A DNA stretch of 64,000 nucleotides from Rhodococcus gordoniae (GTDB lineage: Bacteria; Actinomycetota; Actinomycetes; Mycobacteriales; Mycobacteriaceae). Positions 7,779-15,464 of the stretch are shown here, one piece after another (position 1 is the stretch's first letter; each line of letters opens with the position of its first letter). Made by a program: the position numbers and the translations under genes. The stretch is from assembly GCF_001646655.1 (NCBI RefSeq), contig NZ_LPZN01000017.1, positions 1-64,000 on the forward strand. Reading direction: 5' to 3'. Below the pieces are notes generated by a model. The model had not been told where the DNA came from, searched no databases, and saw only the letters and a list, made by a program, of their open reading frames with translations.

Positions 7779-8090
7779 CTACTCGGGTGCACGCCGCGCA
7801 AGACTCCACCCGACGCAGTGAACGAGTGCACCGACCAGCGCTCCCAGCACGCCACCACCGAGGACCAGTGCAGCCATGTACCCGTACGGCGAGGGCGCAT
7901 CGATGCGGGCCGACGCGAAGTCCAGCGGCTGATAGCCGGCGGTGTAGAAATCGAACGGCTGCGAGGCGAACCACCACAACACCGCAGCGCCGGCTATCCC
8001 GCACACCACACCGAACCCGGTGAACACCAGCACAGTCACGACCACCGACCTCGGCTGCGGCTGCGGCTGCGGCTGCGGCTGCGGCTTCAT
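7779..8090 (-). CDS. membrane protein with an N-terminal Gln-Pro repeat, 103 aa
   Basis: It starts MKPQPQPQPQPQPRS, encoded by a CAGCCG tandem repeat, and then has two membrane helices (VVVTVLVFTGFGVVCGIAGAAVLWW and GYMAALVLGGGVLGALVGALV). The ATG at 8090 overlaps the stop of the upstream gene by 4 bp (ATGA), so the two are translationally coupled. The QP tract is cytoplasmic or linker-like. No family is recognised. Confidence 0.75.
   Translation of the reverse strand: MKPQPQPQPQPQPRSVVVTVLVFTGFGVVCGIAGAAVLWWFASQPFDFYTAGYQPLDFASARIDAPSPYGYMAALVLGGGVLGALVGALVHCVGWSLARRAPE
8052..8081. repeat. hexanucleotide tandem repeat, five CGGCTG units
   Basis: Five perfect CGGCTG units on the plus strand (CAGCCG on the coding strand) encode the Gln-Pro tract at the N-terminus of the 103-aa membrane protein, followed by an imperfect sixth. 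Unit-number changes would lengthen or shorten the tract by two residues without shifting the frame. Confidence 0.85.
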
Positions 8091-8650
8091 GATCCGTCCG
8101 TCTCTGAGCCGCCTGATCCGTCCGTCGAGGGCGGGACGTTCTCCGGGATGCCGTATCCGGGCATCTCCCACAGTTGTGCGGGTTCGAGGACGCTACCGTC
8201 GTCGGGCCACAACCGCAGCCGCCACACATCCCCAGGGGTAGTCGAACCGGGCCAGCCGTAGTTGACGAAACCACGCCCGGACACCTGCACCACGTACTGG
8301 CCGGGCGGCACCGCCACGGTGACCGGCTCGGTGGTCGGGGACGACAGACTCAATATCCCGGGCGCATCGACTGCGAGGCGGTCTTCGCTGACCTGCTGCC
8401 ACTCCGAGCGATCGGCGGCGGGGCGGCGGTCGAAGACCTGCACCTCCACGATCATCTCGAAGTTGTTCTGATGCGGGCACAACACCACGACCATGGTGCC
8501 GTCGCCGGCGCTGGGCTGCTCCGCTTGGGCCTGCTCGAGCAGCTCGAGCTCGTTGTCGATGTCCCCGAGTCCGCCGTCGAGACAGAACTGCCCGTAATCC
8601 ATCGCCAGCACCACCGTCGACTCCAGAATCGGGCTCGTCTGTGTGTTCAT
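8087..8650 (-). CDS. hypothetical protein, 187 aa
   Basis: A soluble, acidic protein beginning MNTQTSPILESTVVLAMDYG. Alternating strands (MVVVLCPHQNNFEMIVEVQVF, PVTVAVPPGQYVVQVSGRGF) suggest a beta-sandwich. It ends with a Gly/Ser-rich tail. The ATG at 8650 is preferred; the frame is open to 9085 but runs under the divergent cold-shock-domain gene. Its last bases overlap the QP membrane protein, suggesting a two-gene operon. No family is recognised. Confidence 0.7.
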   Translation of the reverse strand: MNTQTSPILESTVVLAMDYGQFCLDGGLGDIDNELELLEQAQAEQPSAGDGTMVVVLCPHQNNFEMIVEVQVFDRRPAADRSEWQQVSEDRLAVDAPGILSLSSPTTEPVTVAVPPGQYVVQVSGRGFVNYGWPGSTTPGDVWRLRLWPDDGSVLEPAQLWEMPGYGIPENVPPSTDGSGGSETDGS

Positions 8651-9059
8651 GGCGGTGATCTTGACACGCCTACCCGACACCTCTGCGGGCCCGCACCGAT
8701 GATCGCAGCCGCATCTCACCAACCACCGGTAGGGATCACCGCAGGTTCCCCTCCGGTCCAGCGCCGTTGATGTGCCGCGCACTGCCGGTGTCGCGCCACC
8801 AGGTACCCACGACACGGGTAAACACCACCCTCGTGGGGGCGTGTGGCCGAAATGTAACGCTGGAGGCGAAAGTCCATATGTGGTTATCGGTGGTCCCCGC
8901 TCCTTCTCCCTCCTCGGAGCGACGGGGCCGCTCGGTCCGCGCATTCCTCCCCGTTGTGCGTGGGCCGACGGGAAGTCCGGTGGTGCACACCCGGACTTTC
9001 CGCACCGCAGTCGTCGCCAGTGTCGGAATGCGGGGATCACCGAGGCGGAAGGAGACGTG

Positions 9060-9779
9060 GTGCGCACAGCGGTACGGGCCGTCACTGCCGCGGTGATGCT
9101 GACTGCGGTCGCAGCAGTGGGGATATGGACGGTCGGTGCTGTATCCGGCCCCGATGGGGTTGCAGCCGGCGACAGTGTCGAGGAAACCGGGGCGGGAGAT
9201 CACGGCGCGGTGTCGAGTCGAGGTGTGGTTCGCAGCTGGGATCTCGAGCGCATGCAGGGTGTGATCGACGGCGATGAGGTTCCCGGGGGATGTCATGTCG
9301 ACTTCGCGACCGTTGCGGTGGACGGGTTTCCCGCTCTGACGCCGGGCCACGAGGTGGAGTTCGAATGGGTTCGCGCCGAGAACCCGGCGGCGGGTGTCGA
9401 ATTCGAATTCGAGTGTGTGCGGGCATGGCCGGCCGGAGAACAACCGGTCCGTCGTCCTGCCGGATTCGGGGCGCGGGTGTGGTCGGTTCATCCCGACGGC
9501 CGCATCGAGGAAGAGCACTTCACCGACGTTCCCGTACCGGTCCCGTCTCGGGTGACCGGCCAAACCGTCGGCACGGTCCGGGAGTGGAACGACGAACAGG
9601 GCTGGGGAGTGATCGATTCCGACCAGACCCCCGGCGGATGCTGGGCGCATTACAGCACCATCATCGGCGAGGGCTTTCGTACCGTAGCCGTCGGAGCCAC
9701 CGTGGTCCTCGATTGGGAACAGGTCACCGATCAGGACGGCTACCATTATCGGGCCACCCGGATAGAGCAACCTGGCTGA
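9060..9779 (+). CDS. membrane-anchored protein with two cold-shock-like domains
   Basis: A 239-aa protein starting with GTG at 9060, after AAGGAG. Residues about 5-30 (VRAVTAAVMLTAVAAVGIW) form a signal anchor. Two cold-shock-type beta-barrels follow. The first, about 55-118, starts GVVRSWDLERMQGVIDGDE and carries CHVDFATV in the RNP2 position. The second, about 168-235, starts GTVREWNDEQGWGVIDSDQ and carries CWAHYSTI. Both keep the CspA-like order of a GTV-W start, a G-GVI loop and an aromatic strand. The second is the better match; the first has lost aromatic residues. Normal cold-shock proteins are cytoplasmic, so an extracytoplasmic tandem is odd. The alternative is a wrong start, but internal starts would cut into the first domain. 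Confidence 0.75.
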   Translation: MRTAVRAVTAAVMLTAVAAVGIWTVGAVSGPDGVAAGDSVEETGAGDHGAVSSRGVVRSWDLERMQGVIDGDEVPGGCHVDFATVAVDGFPALTPGHEVEFEWVRAENPAAGVEFEFECVRAWPAGEQPVRRPAGFGARVWSVHPDGRIEEEHFTDVPVPVPSRVTGQTVGTVREWNDEQGWGVIDSDQTPGGCWAHYSTIIGEGFRTVAVGATVVLDWEQVTDQDGYHYRATRIEQPG

Positions 9780-10105
9780 AACCGGACCGGATGATCGACA
9801 CGAGATCCCCAACATGGGCGGGTGGGGAATCCGCTACGACGCACAATCGGCTGGCAGCCACCCGATGACCGAAGACGTCAAGGTCGCAAAGCTCCGACCG
9901 TGTCGGCGAAGGTTCACCACATGGACGAGGCCGGTCGCGAGGGGTTGCCGGCCTCGCGGCAGGCTTGACGACGCGGCAATGAACGTGCGGCAGCTGATAG
10001 GAAAAGGCGTAGCGCGCAGGTCGACAGTTCCCTCGGCCGGGGGAACTTACGGTCGGTCTCGGGATCCGACACGACCTGTTCTGCCCAGGCCAACCCATCA
10101 TTCAG

Positions 10106-10140
10106 TTTCAGAACATTGTTTTTCGTTGGTTTTTCTGAAA
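10106..10140. promoter_or_regulatory. inverted repeat ahead of the XRE remnant
   Basis: TTTCAGAA (10106-10113) and TTCTGAAA (10133-10140) are perfect inverted repeats separated by 19 bp in a locally AT-rich stretch, ending 7 bp before the remnant's ATG. This is the place and shape of an autoregulatory site for the XRE gene. Confidence 0.4.
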
Positions 10141-10147
10141 TGGACGC

Positions 10148-10365
10148 ATGCCTCGGAACGGGACAACACGTCGCCTCGGCAACAGTGTTCGGGAATTACG
10201 GCGCAAGCACGGACTGTCCCACCGACAACCGGCGGCACTGAGCGGGGCGCACGCACAGACGATCGGGCGCACTCGAGCGGGGGAGACCAGCGGCCGAGTT
10301 CGGACCTGGCAATGCATGTCAGTGCCGTGTTCGACCGGCCAGTACAGGACGTGTTCTGCGGGGCC
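10148..10365 (+). pseudogene. decayed small XRE-type HTH regulator
   Basis: The first frame reads LGNSVRELRRKHGLSHRQPA...HAQTIGRT, the helix-turn-helix of the small XRE regulators normally followed by a conserved tail. That tail (LAMHVSAVFDRPVQDVF) is present but in another frame, from about 10310. A frameshift near 10270-10300 has split the gene. Intact relatives are about 65-75 aa and often sit beside a small membrane protein. No intact copy is here. Confidence 0.65.
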
Positions 10366-10942
10366 GATTCTTCGACGATCGTCCGCGATCGGTAATCCTT
10401 TTCGCCATTCGGGCGATCGAGAGCGCGCGGCGAATACGCTCGCGAGGACCCCCGTCCGAAACGGCGACGTCAAGTCCGGTCGCTGGATCGTGGAACTGCA
10501 CCGGGCTTCGCCGACGGCTCCGATCAACGACTTACGCTGCACTGAAACGACTTTTCGCTCGGATCAGCCGGTCGCTGCGTCCGGGCCTCGTACCGGAGGA
10601 CCCCGACGCAGTGACATGCAGCTACACCCGCCCGCAACGAACCCCGAGCATTGGTCTACGCCCCACCGGATCCGGCGCCGCCGCCACTCGAATTGAAGGG
10701 AAAGATCGGTCCACGGGTGCCGTCCGGACGCCGCGGCGCGAGGCTCGAATATCCACTGGGCTTTCGATCATCCATGAGGTGGCGAAGGCGGAAACTCAGC
10801 CATCGGAACAGCCGGCCGATTCGTGACCGGGTCTTCGGTCCTTCGATGCTTCCCTCATCAAAGGATGGGTTCGATCGAGCAGAGCGCTCCATACCTCCTA
10901 TGGTAACGACCGTTTCGTTCGACGTTCGGTGGCTTCCGGCGG
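10366..10942. other. 577-bp stretch without a supportable gene
   Basis: Open frames of about 100 codons exist on both strands between 10611 and 10961, but none has family resemblance, a membrane pattern or a good ribosome-binding site. It follows the XRE remnant and probably contains decayed sequence. Confidence 0.4.
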
Positions 10943-11377
10943 TCATCGCAACGCCAGACATGTCGAACCTTCGGTGGACATCCGGAAGCTCGGGTTTCCT
11001 CGGGCTGCTTCACGGAAACCACTGATGACAGAGCCGATTACCCTCGCTCGTCGACGTCCGCCGCGTAAACGGAACCAGATCCCCAGTGAGACCACGGCAA
11101 CGACAAGACCAACGATCGCGATACCTGACGGGCCCCACTCCACGACGAGGTCATCGACATGAACGCCCGACGTGAACGCCAGCTCGCAACGAGACCCGAC
11201 GATACCTACCCACGTCGTGCTGAAGCTCGCCGCTGTCGCCTCCCGCGAACCGGCCTCTGCTGCACCTGGTGTCGCCTGATCGATGCAGACCTCGATCGGC
11301 GCGTTGACGAAGAACGCCGCGCCATATACCACCGCACCGACAGCGACGCCGATCAGCGCGACCACACGATAGGCCAT
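10943..11377 (-). CDS. small membrane protein, 144 aa
   Basis: It has two membrane helices: residues about 3-26 (YRVVALIGVAVGAVVYGAAFF) and about 86-110 (IAIVGLVVAVVSLGIWF). An extracellular loop between them contains two cysteines (VCIDQATP and SRCELAF), and an Arg-rich segment follows the second helix. The ATG at 11377 starts the first helix; the longer frame to 11458 adds polar residues. No family is recognised. Confidence 0.65.
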   Translation of the reverse strand: MAYRVVALIGVAVGAVVYGAAFFVNAPIEVCIDQATPGAAEAGSREATAASFSTTWVGIVGSRCELAFTSGVHVDDLVVEWGPSGIAIVGLVVAVVSLGIWFRLRGGRRRARVIGSVISGFREAARGNPSFRMSTEGSTCLALR

Positions 11378-11561
11378 CGAACTATGGCTCCCTCGTTGAA
11401 TCCTTCTGAATGCCAATGGATCCCCTCGCGACATCGGGAGCGCACCGATCGCATCCAACTTATCCCCACGGGGATGGCGCCCTACCTGCCGACCGGCAGA
11501 CCGCGGGCCATCGGGCTGCTATCGAAGACGTGAATGTCTGGTGTCGTGATGACCGCAGTTT

Positions 11562-11681
11562 CACAGCACCGACGGCATCGACCTCGAGGTGCGCGACGAG
11601 GGCCGGCAGGTGGTGTTCGCGCTGATCGCGACCGGATCCGGAGTCGATATCGATCCGGCGCCGCTGACCGTGCGGGGGTGA
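11562..11681 (+). pseudogene. C-terminal fragment of an unknown gene
   Basis: The frame HSTDGIDLEVRDEGRQVVFA...DPAPLTVRG then stop has genome-typical codon usage but no start and no upstream reading frame. It looks like the tail of a beta-rich domain. It ends 15 bp before the stop of the opposing fragment on the other strand, so two gene tails meet here. Confidence 0.45.
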
Positions 11682-11696
11682 TCACCTGCGCGGCGG

Positions 11697-11921
11697 TCAC
11701 CGAGCACTGAGCGGCGCCGGGTCACGTGTGCCCTGGCGGCGGCGTAGCAGCAGTCCCACCCCGGCCACCGCAGCGCCCAGGCCGACGAGCGCGGTGACCA
11801 AGGCCGGGACCAGATGGTAGGTGCCGGTCTCGGCCAGCGGCAGCCACCCACGTCCGAGATCCGAAGAGGTAAACACGCCGATGACGATCGCACCGGCCGT
11901 CCACGCCTGCAGTTCGGTCAG
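11697..11921 (-). pseudogene. C-terminal fragment of a membrane protein
   Basis: The frame reads LTELQAWTAGAIVIGVFTSS, then a polar segment, then a strong helix VPALVTALVGLGAAVAGVGL followed by LLRRRQG and a stop. It has the pattern of the last two helices of a membrane protein. No start or upstream portion exists: the DapA-family gene ends 37 bp further. It is a truncated remnant, possibly left by deletion. Confidence 0.5.
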
Positions 11922-11957
11922 CGCGCGGAGCGAACGGCAAGGGAGCGTAAGTCCCTG

Positions 11958-12872
11958 TCAGTTGCCGCGTGGGACATCTGCATGCGATACACATTCGCCA
12001 ATGAGGTCGCGGAGCCTGCCCGCCTCGGGATCACCGAGGGGAAGCAGCGGCCTGCGAGGGAGGCCGGCGTCGATTCCGAGGCCCTTCAGACCGGACTTGA
12101 TCGTGGTGGGCAGCCCCCGACTGACGATCATGTCGAGGAAGGGACGGAGGCGGCGGAAGATGGTGTCCGCCTGTTCGGCATCTCCTGTAGCGACCACGCG
12201 GTAGAAGTCGACAATCTCGTGAGGGATCAAGCACGGCGCAGCCGTGCACCAGCCTGTCGCCCCCGCGCGCAGCGCTTCCAGGGCCAGCGGGTTGCTTCCA
12301 TTGAAGAATGGAAGCTCCCCACCGCTGAGCTCGCGGAGGCGGTGCATGCGCGTCACGTCTCCGGTCGATTCCTTGACCATCGTGATGTTCTCGACATTGC
12401 TGAACAGATCGAACAAAAGTTCGGGCTGCATGTCGATGCCGGTCGTGGCTGGGTTGTTGTACACCATGACGGGGATTCCGATGGAATCGGCAAGGGTGGT
12501 GAAGTGGGTTCGCACTTCCTCCTCGGTGAGGCGCCAGTACGACGTCGGCAAAGCCATCACTGCCGTCGCCCCGAGACGCTCGGCGATCTTCGCGCGTCGC
12601 ACCGTACCTGCTGTGGTCAGGTCGGAGACCCCGACGATCGTCGCTACACGCCCTTCGGCGGTCTGGATGGATTCTGTTGCCACAGTTATCCATTCGCTGT
12701 GATCGAGGTAAGCCGCTTCCCCGGTGCTACCGAGAGGCGCAATGGCGTCGACACCGGCATCGATCATCCGGTCGATCAGCAGGCGGAGAATCTCCACATT
12801 GATCACATCGTTGTCAGCGGTTTCGAACGGTGTCACGGGATAGGCGACGATTCCGGAGACGGTACTGGTCAT
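11958..12872 (-). CDS. DapA/N-acetylneuraminate-lyase family aldolase
   Basis: A 304-aa (beta/alpha)8 aldolase of the dihydrodipicolinate synthase/NAL family. The Schiff-base lysine is Lys167 (MVKESTGD), the catalytic tyrosine is Tyr138 (MVYNNPATTG), and the carboxylate-binding GSTGE motif is at 48-52. Such enzymes join or cleave pyruvate and an aldehyde. It lies behind a class II aldolase gene and shares a strand with it, and a divergent XRE-cupin regulator is upstream, so it is more likely a catabolic 2-keto acid aldolase or dehydratase than the biosynthetic DapA. The substrate is unknown. Confidence 0.88.
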   Translation of the reverse strand: MTSTVSGIVAYPVTPFETADNDVINVEILRLLIDRMIDAGVDAIAPLGSTGEAAYLDHSEWITVATESIQTAEGRVATIVGVSDLTTAGTVRRAKIAERLGATAVMALPTSYWRLTEEEVRTHFTTLADSIGIPVMVYNNPATTGIDMQPELLFDLFSNVENITMVKESTGDVTRMHRLRELSGGELPFFNGSNPLALEALRAGATGWCTAAPCLIPHEIVDFYRVVATGDAEQADTIFRRLRPFLDMIVSRGLPTTIKSGLKGLGIDAGLPRRPLLPLGDPEAGRLRDLIGECVSHADVPRGN

Positions 12873-12918
12873 TGATGCTCCAAGTGTGTTGTGCGGGTGC
12901 GTACTGAACGTGGTGGAA

Positions 12919-13707
12919 TTACTTGTTCTCGATCACATCCGGATGTGAGCGCAGTGCTTTGCGGGCGTAGTAGGCGAAATTCGCATCACTGCGTCGCGGG
13001 GTGAGCGTCCAATCGTGAGCCTCCTTTGCGAGGCGAGGCGGCAGCGGCTGAATGTCGCCGGCGGCCATCGCGAGCAATTGCAGTCGCGCCGCCCGCTCGA
13101 TCAGGTGCGCGAGGGAGCACGCTTCTTCGATCGTGGAGCCCGCCACGAGCTGTCCGTGATGTGCAAGCAGAATCGCCCGCTTGTCCCCTAGTGCCGCAGA
13201 AATGATCTCACCTTCCTCGTTGCCGACCGGCACCCCGGGCCAATCAGGCAGGAAGGCGCAGTCGTCGTAGAGCGGCGCCATGTCCATCTGCGAGATCTGC
13301 AGGGGAACCTCGAGCATGGACAGCGCCGCCACATGAAGTGGATGCGTATGCACGATGCAGTTGACATCCGGACGCGCGCGATACACCCAGCTGTGAAAAC
13401 GATTGGCAGGGTTGGCCATACCGTCACCGTCGAGAACATTGAGGTCCTCGTCCACGAGAAGGAGATTCCCCTCCGTGATTTCGTCGAAGCCGAGCCCGAG
13501 CCGCTGCGTCAGGAACGTGCCCGGCTCCTCTCCGCGCGCCGAGATCTGTCCCGCAAGGCCGGAGTCGTGGCCGGCGTCATACAGCGCCCGGCAGGTCAGT
13601 GCGATCTTCTGACGATCGGTCCATTGAGCTTTGGGGATTTGGGTGAGCATCGCCTTCTTGGCGGTATCCATCAACTCGGCCTTACCGAGGTTCATCGTCG
13701 TAGACAT
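12919..13707 (-). CDS. class II aldolase/adducin-family protein
   Basis: A 262-aa enzyme with the zinc-binding pattern of class II (fuculose-phosphate type) aldolases: His120 and His122 in HTHPLH, and a later His in LLAHHGQ (183-184), with the glycine-rich loop LAGQISARG near 51. Family members cleave phosphorylated or free keto-sugars or act as decarboxylases. It precedes the DapA-family gene by 46 bp on the same strand, and its start is 44 bp from an operator-like palindrome shared with the divergent regulator. It is likely the first gene of a two-gene catabolic operon. Confidence 0.85.
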   Translation of the reverse strand: MSTTMNLGKAELMDTAKKAMLTQIPKAQWTDRQKIALTCRALYDAGHDSGLAGQISARGEEPGTFLTQRLGLGFDEITEGNLLLVDEDLNVLDGDGMANPANRFHSWVYRARPDVNCIVHTHPLHVAALSMLEVPLQISQMDMAPLYDDCAFLPDWPGVPVGNEEGEIISAALGDKRAILLAHHGQLVAGSTIEEACSLAHLIERAARLQLLAMAAGDIQPLPPRLAKEAHDWTLTPRRSDANFAYYARKALRSHPDVIENK

Positions 13708-13750
13708 CCGAGCGCCCTTTCCGTAGACACGAAGACACTATGTAGACGAT

Positions 13751-13767
13751 AGGACACAAAGTGTCCT
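13751..13767. promoter_or_regulatory. 17-bp palindromic operator, AGGACAC-AAA-GTGTCCT
   Basis: The two 7-bp arms are perfect inverted repeats around an AAA centre. The site lies between the divergent aldolase operon (start 13707) and the XRE-cupin regulator (start 13836). A further GACAC at 13733-13737 sits beside it. It is the obvious binding site for the adjacent regulator, controlling both directions. Confidence 0.7.
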
Positions 13768-13835
13768 GCATGCAACCGTCGAAGGGTTTGAGTAGATTTG
13801 TCCAGGACCAGGAGGTACAGGAGGAGGGACGAAAC

Positions 13836-14441
13836 GTGACAGCGTTTCTCAGGTCGCATCGGCGCAGAGCGGGTTTGACGCTTGATGCTCTGGCCAGCAG
13901 CACGGGGCTCACCAAGAGCTACCTGTCGAAGGTCGAACGGGGGTTGAGCACGCCATCGATCGCGGTTGCACTCAAGATCGCTCGTGCACTCGATACTGAT
14001 GTGGGCCAATTGTTCTCCGAGAATCCCGACGAGACGGTGATGACAGTGGAACGGCACAACGAGCGTGTGCAGATACCGGAAGACGCCTCGACCAGTGCTG
14101 CCGTCTACGACGCGATGGCCACGCGGATGGTCAGGAAGTCGATGCAGCCGTTCATCGTTCATCCGACCACCGAAGCCGGCTCCGAGTACATGGAGCATGC
14201 GGGAGAGGAGTTCATCTTCGTCCAGAGTGGAGTCGTGGAGGTGACGATCCCGAACCGAGTGATCGTTCTGGAGCAAGGCGACAGCATGTACTTCGACTCG
14301 AATACACCACATCGCATACGGTCGGTTTCCGACGATCGTGCGGTACTTCTCGTCGTGGTACACGACCATGGCGGTGATCGATCGCCCGACACGACATCAT
14401 CGTCGAGTCGGCGGCGGTGCGGCCCCGCTCAGGGTGCCTGA
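13836..14441 (+). CDS. XRE-family regulator with C-terminal cupin domain
   Basis: A 201-aa DNA-binding protein. The helix-turn-helix spans about residues 5-58 (LTLDALASSTGLTKSYLSKV). The cupin ligand-binding domain spans about 105-178, with EEFIFVQSGVVEV and a DSMYFDSNTPHRI motif. The start is the GTG at 13836, preceded by GGAGGG. The frame extends to 13761, but that part overlaps the operator. It faces the aldolase operon and probably senses a small metabolite in the cupin and represses or activates that operon. The C-terminal tail is Ser/Arg-rich and probably disordered. Confidence 0.85.
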   Translation: MTAFLRSHRRRAGLTLDALASSTGLTKSYLSKVERGLSTPSIAVALKIARALDTDVGQLFSENPDETVMTVERHNERVQIPEDASTSAAVYDAMATRMVRKSMQPFIVHPTTEAGSEYMEHAGEEFIFVQSGVVEVTIPNRVIVLEQGDSMYFDSNTPHRIRSVSDDRAVLLVVVHDHGGDRSPDTTSSSSRRRCGPAQGA

Positions 14442-14713
14442 GACCGGACGTCGCGCACCGAACCGGATCAGGTGCCGAGTGTGATCGCGCGGGGTTCGGT
14501 CGACGGTGGCGCAGGCCGAGGGAACCTCCGATCCCAGGCACCCCACGCACGCCTCCGCACCCGAGACTCGCCGACCGACAGCTACACCGGGCGGTGCACG
14601 TCGGCGAGGCGGCGCTTGACGACGGTCGGAGCCATCACCTCCGAACCGCGCGCTGGTCCACCACGAATCGACCGCGCTGGACGACAAGCACCCACCCAGC
14701 GCGTTCCGCCCGC

Positions 14714-15337
14714 TCAGTGCGGCAGCGGATCACCTGATCGTGTCCCCGTCACAGTGAGCACGATTGCCGCCACCAACGCTCCCGCCACGGCGACAAGGAC
14801 CGGAGCGAGCAGAACCACAGACGGCGCCACCATCAGGGCCGACACCGCCGACACCGCGCACGACACCACGAAGCCCGTCCGGCTGCGGCGCCGAAATATC
14901 GACACCGCAATCCCCGCAACGCACATCACGGTTCCCAGCGAGACCAGGCCCGGATCGACACCACCGGCCACACCGGCCGGCACCGTCGCCGCCACTTGGA
15001 TGATCAGAGGAACCGCGGCGACGGTGCTCGAGATGGTCGCCGCGCGGAAGCGGCTCTCGGCGCCTGCACCACGAAACTCCCGGTACACGAAGAACAGCAT
15101 TGCGATCATCCAGATCACCGAGACGGTAGCCAGGACCGGAACGACATAAGCGATTCCGTCCGGGCAGCTCCAACTGCCCTGCCCATCGATCCGGGTGAGG
15201 AAGCACCCGACCCGGCGCGCCTGCAAGACCTCCACCACCACTATCGCTGCCACGACTCCGAGCCCACCGCCGACGACGCCGCTGAGCGCTGCAGCCACCA
15301 ACATCGACGCCCACACCGCCTCACGGTCACCGCTCAT
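14714..15337 (-). CDS. membrane protein, 207 aa
   Basis: Five or so hydrophobic helices are visible, the first at residues 9-37 (MLVAAALSGVVGGGLGVVAA), with a cysteine-bearing loop (GCFLTRIDGQGSWSCPDG) that may be external and disulfide-bonded. GGGAGGA lies upstream of the ATG. No family is recognised. It stands alone between the aldolase regulator and the LtrA gene. Confidence 0.7.
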   Translation of the reverse strand: MSGDREAVWASMLVAAALSGVVGGGLGVVAAIVVVEVLQARRVGCFLTRIDGQGSWSCPDGIAYVVPVLATVSVIWMIAMLFFVYREFRGAGAESRFRAATISSTVAAVPLIIQVAATVPAGVAGGVDPGLVSLGTVMCVAGIAVSIFRRRSRTGFVVSCAVSAVSALMVAPSVVLLAPVLVAVAGALVAAIVLTVTGTRSGDPLPH

Positions 15338-15464
15338 CGACGTCCTCCCGAATCCCCATACACCTCTGCGTCGTGCGTGGCGGCACTGCTACAGGCACGG
15401 ACAGCCACGATCACCGCTCGTCCCGGCACATCGGTGATCGGTTCGCGGAACGATCCGACCGACG

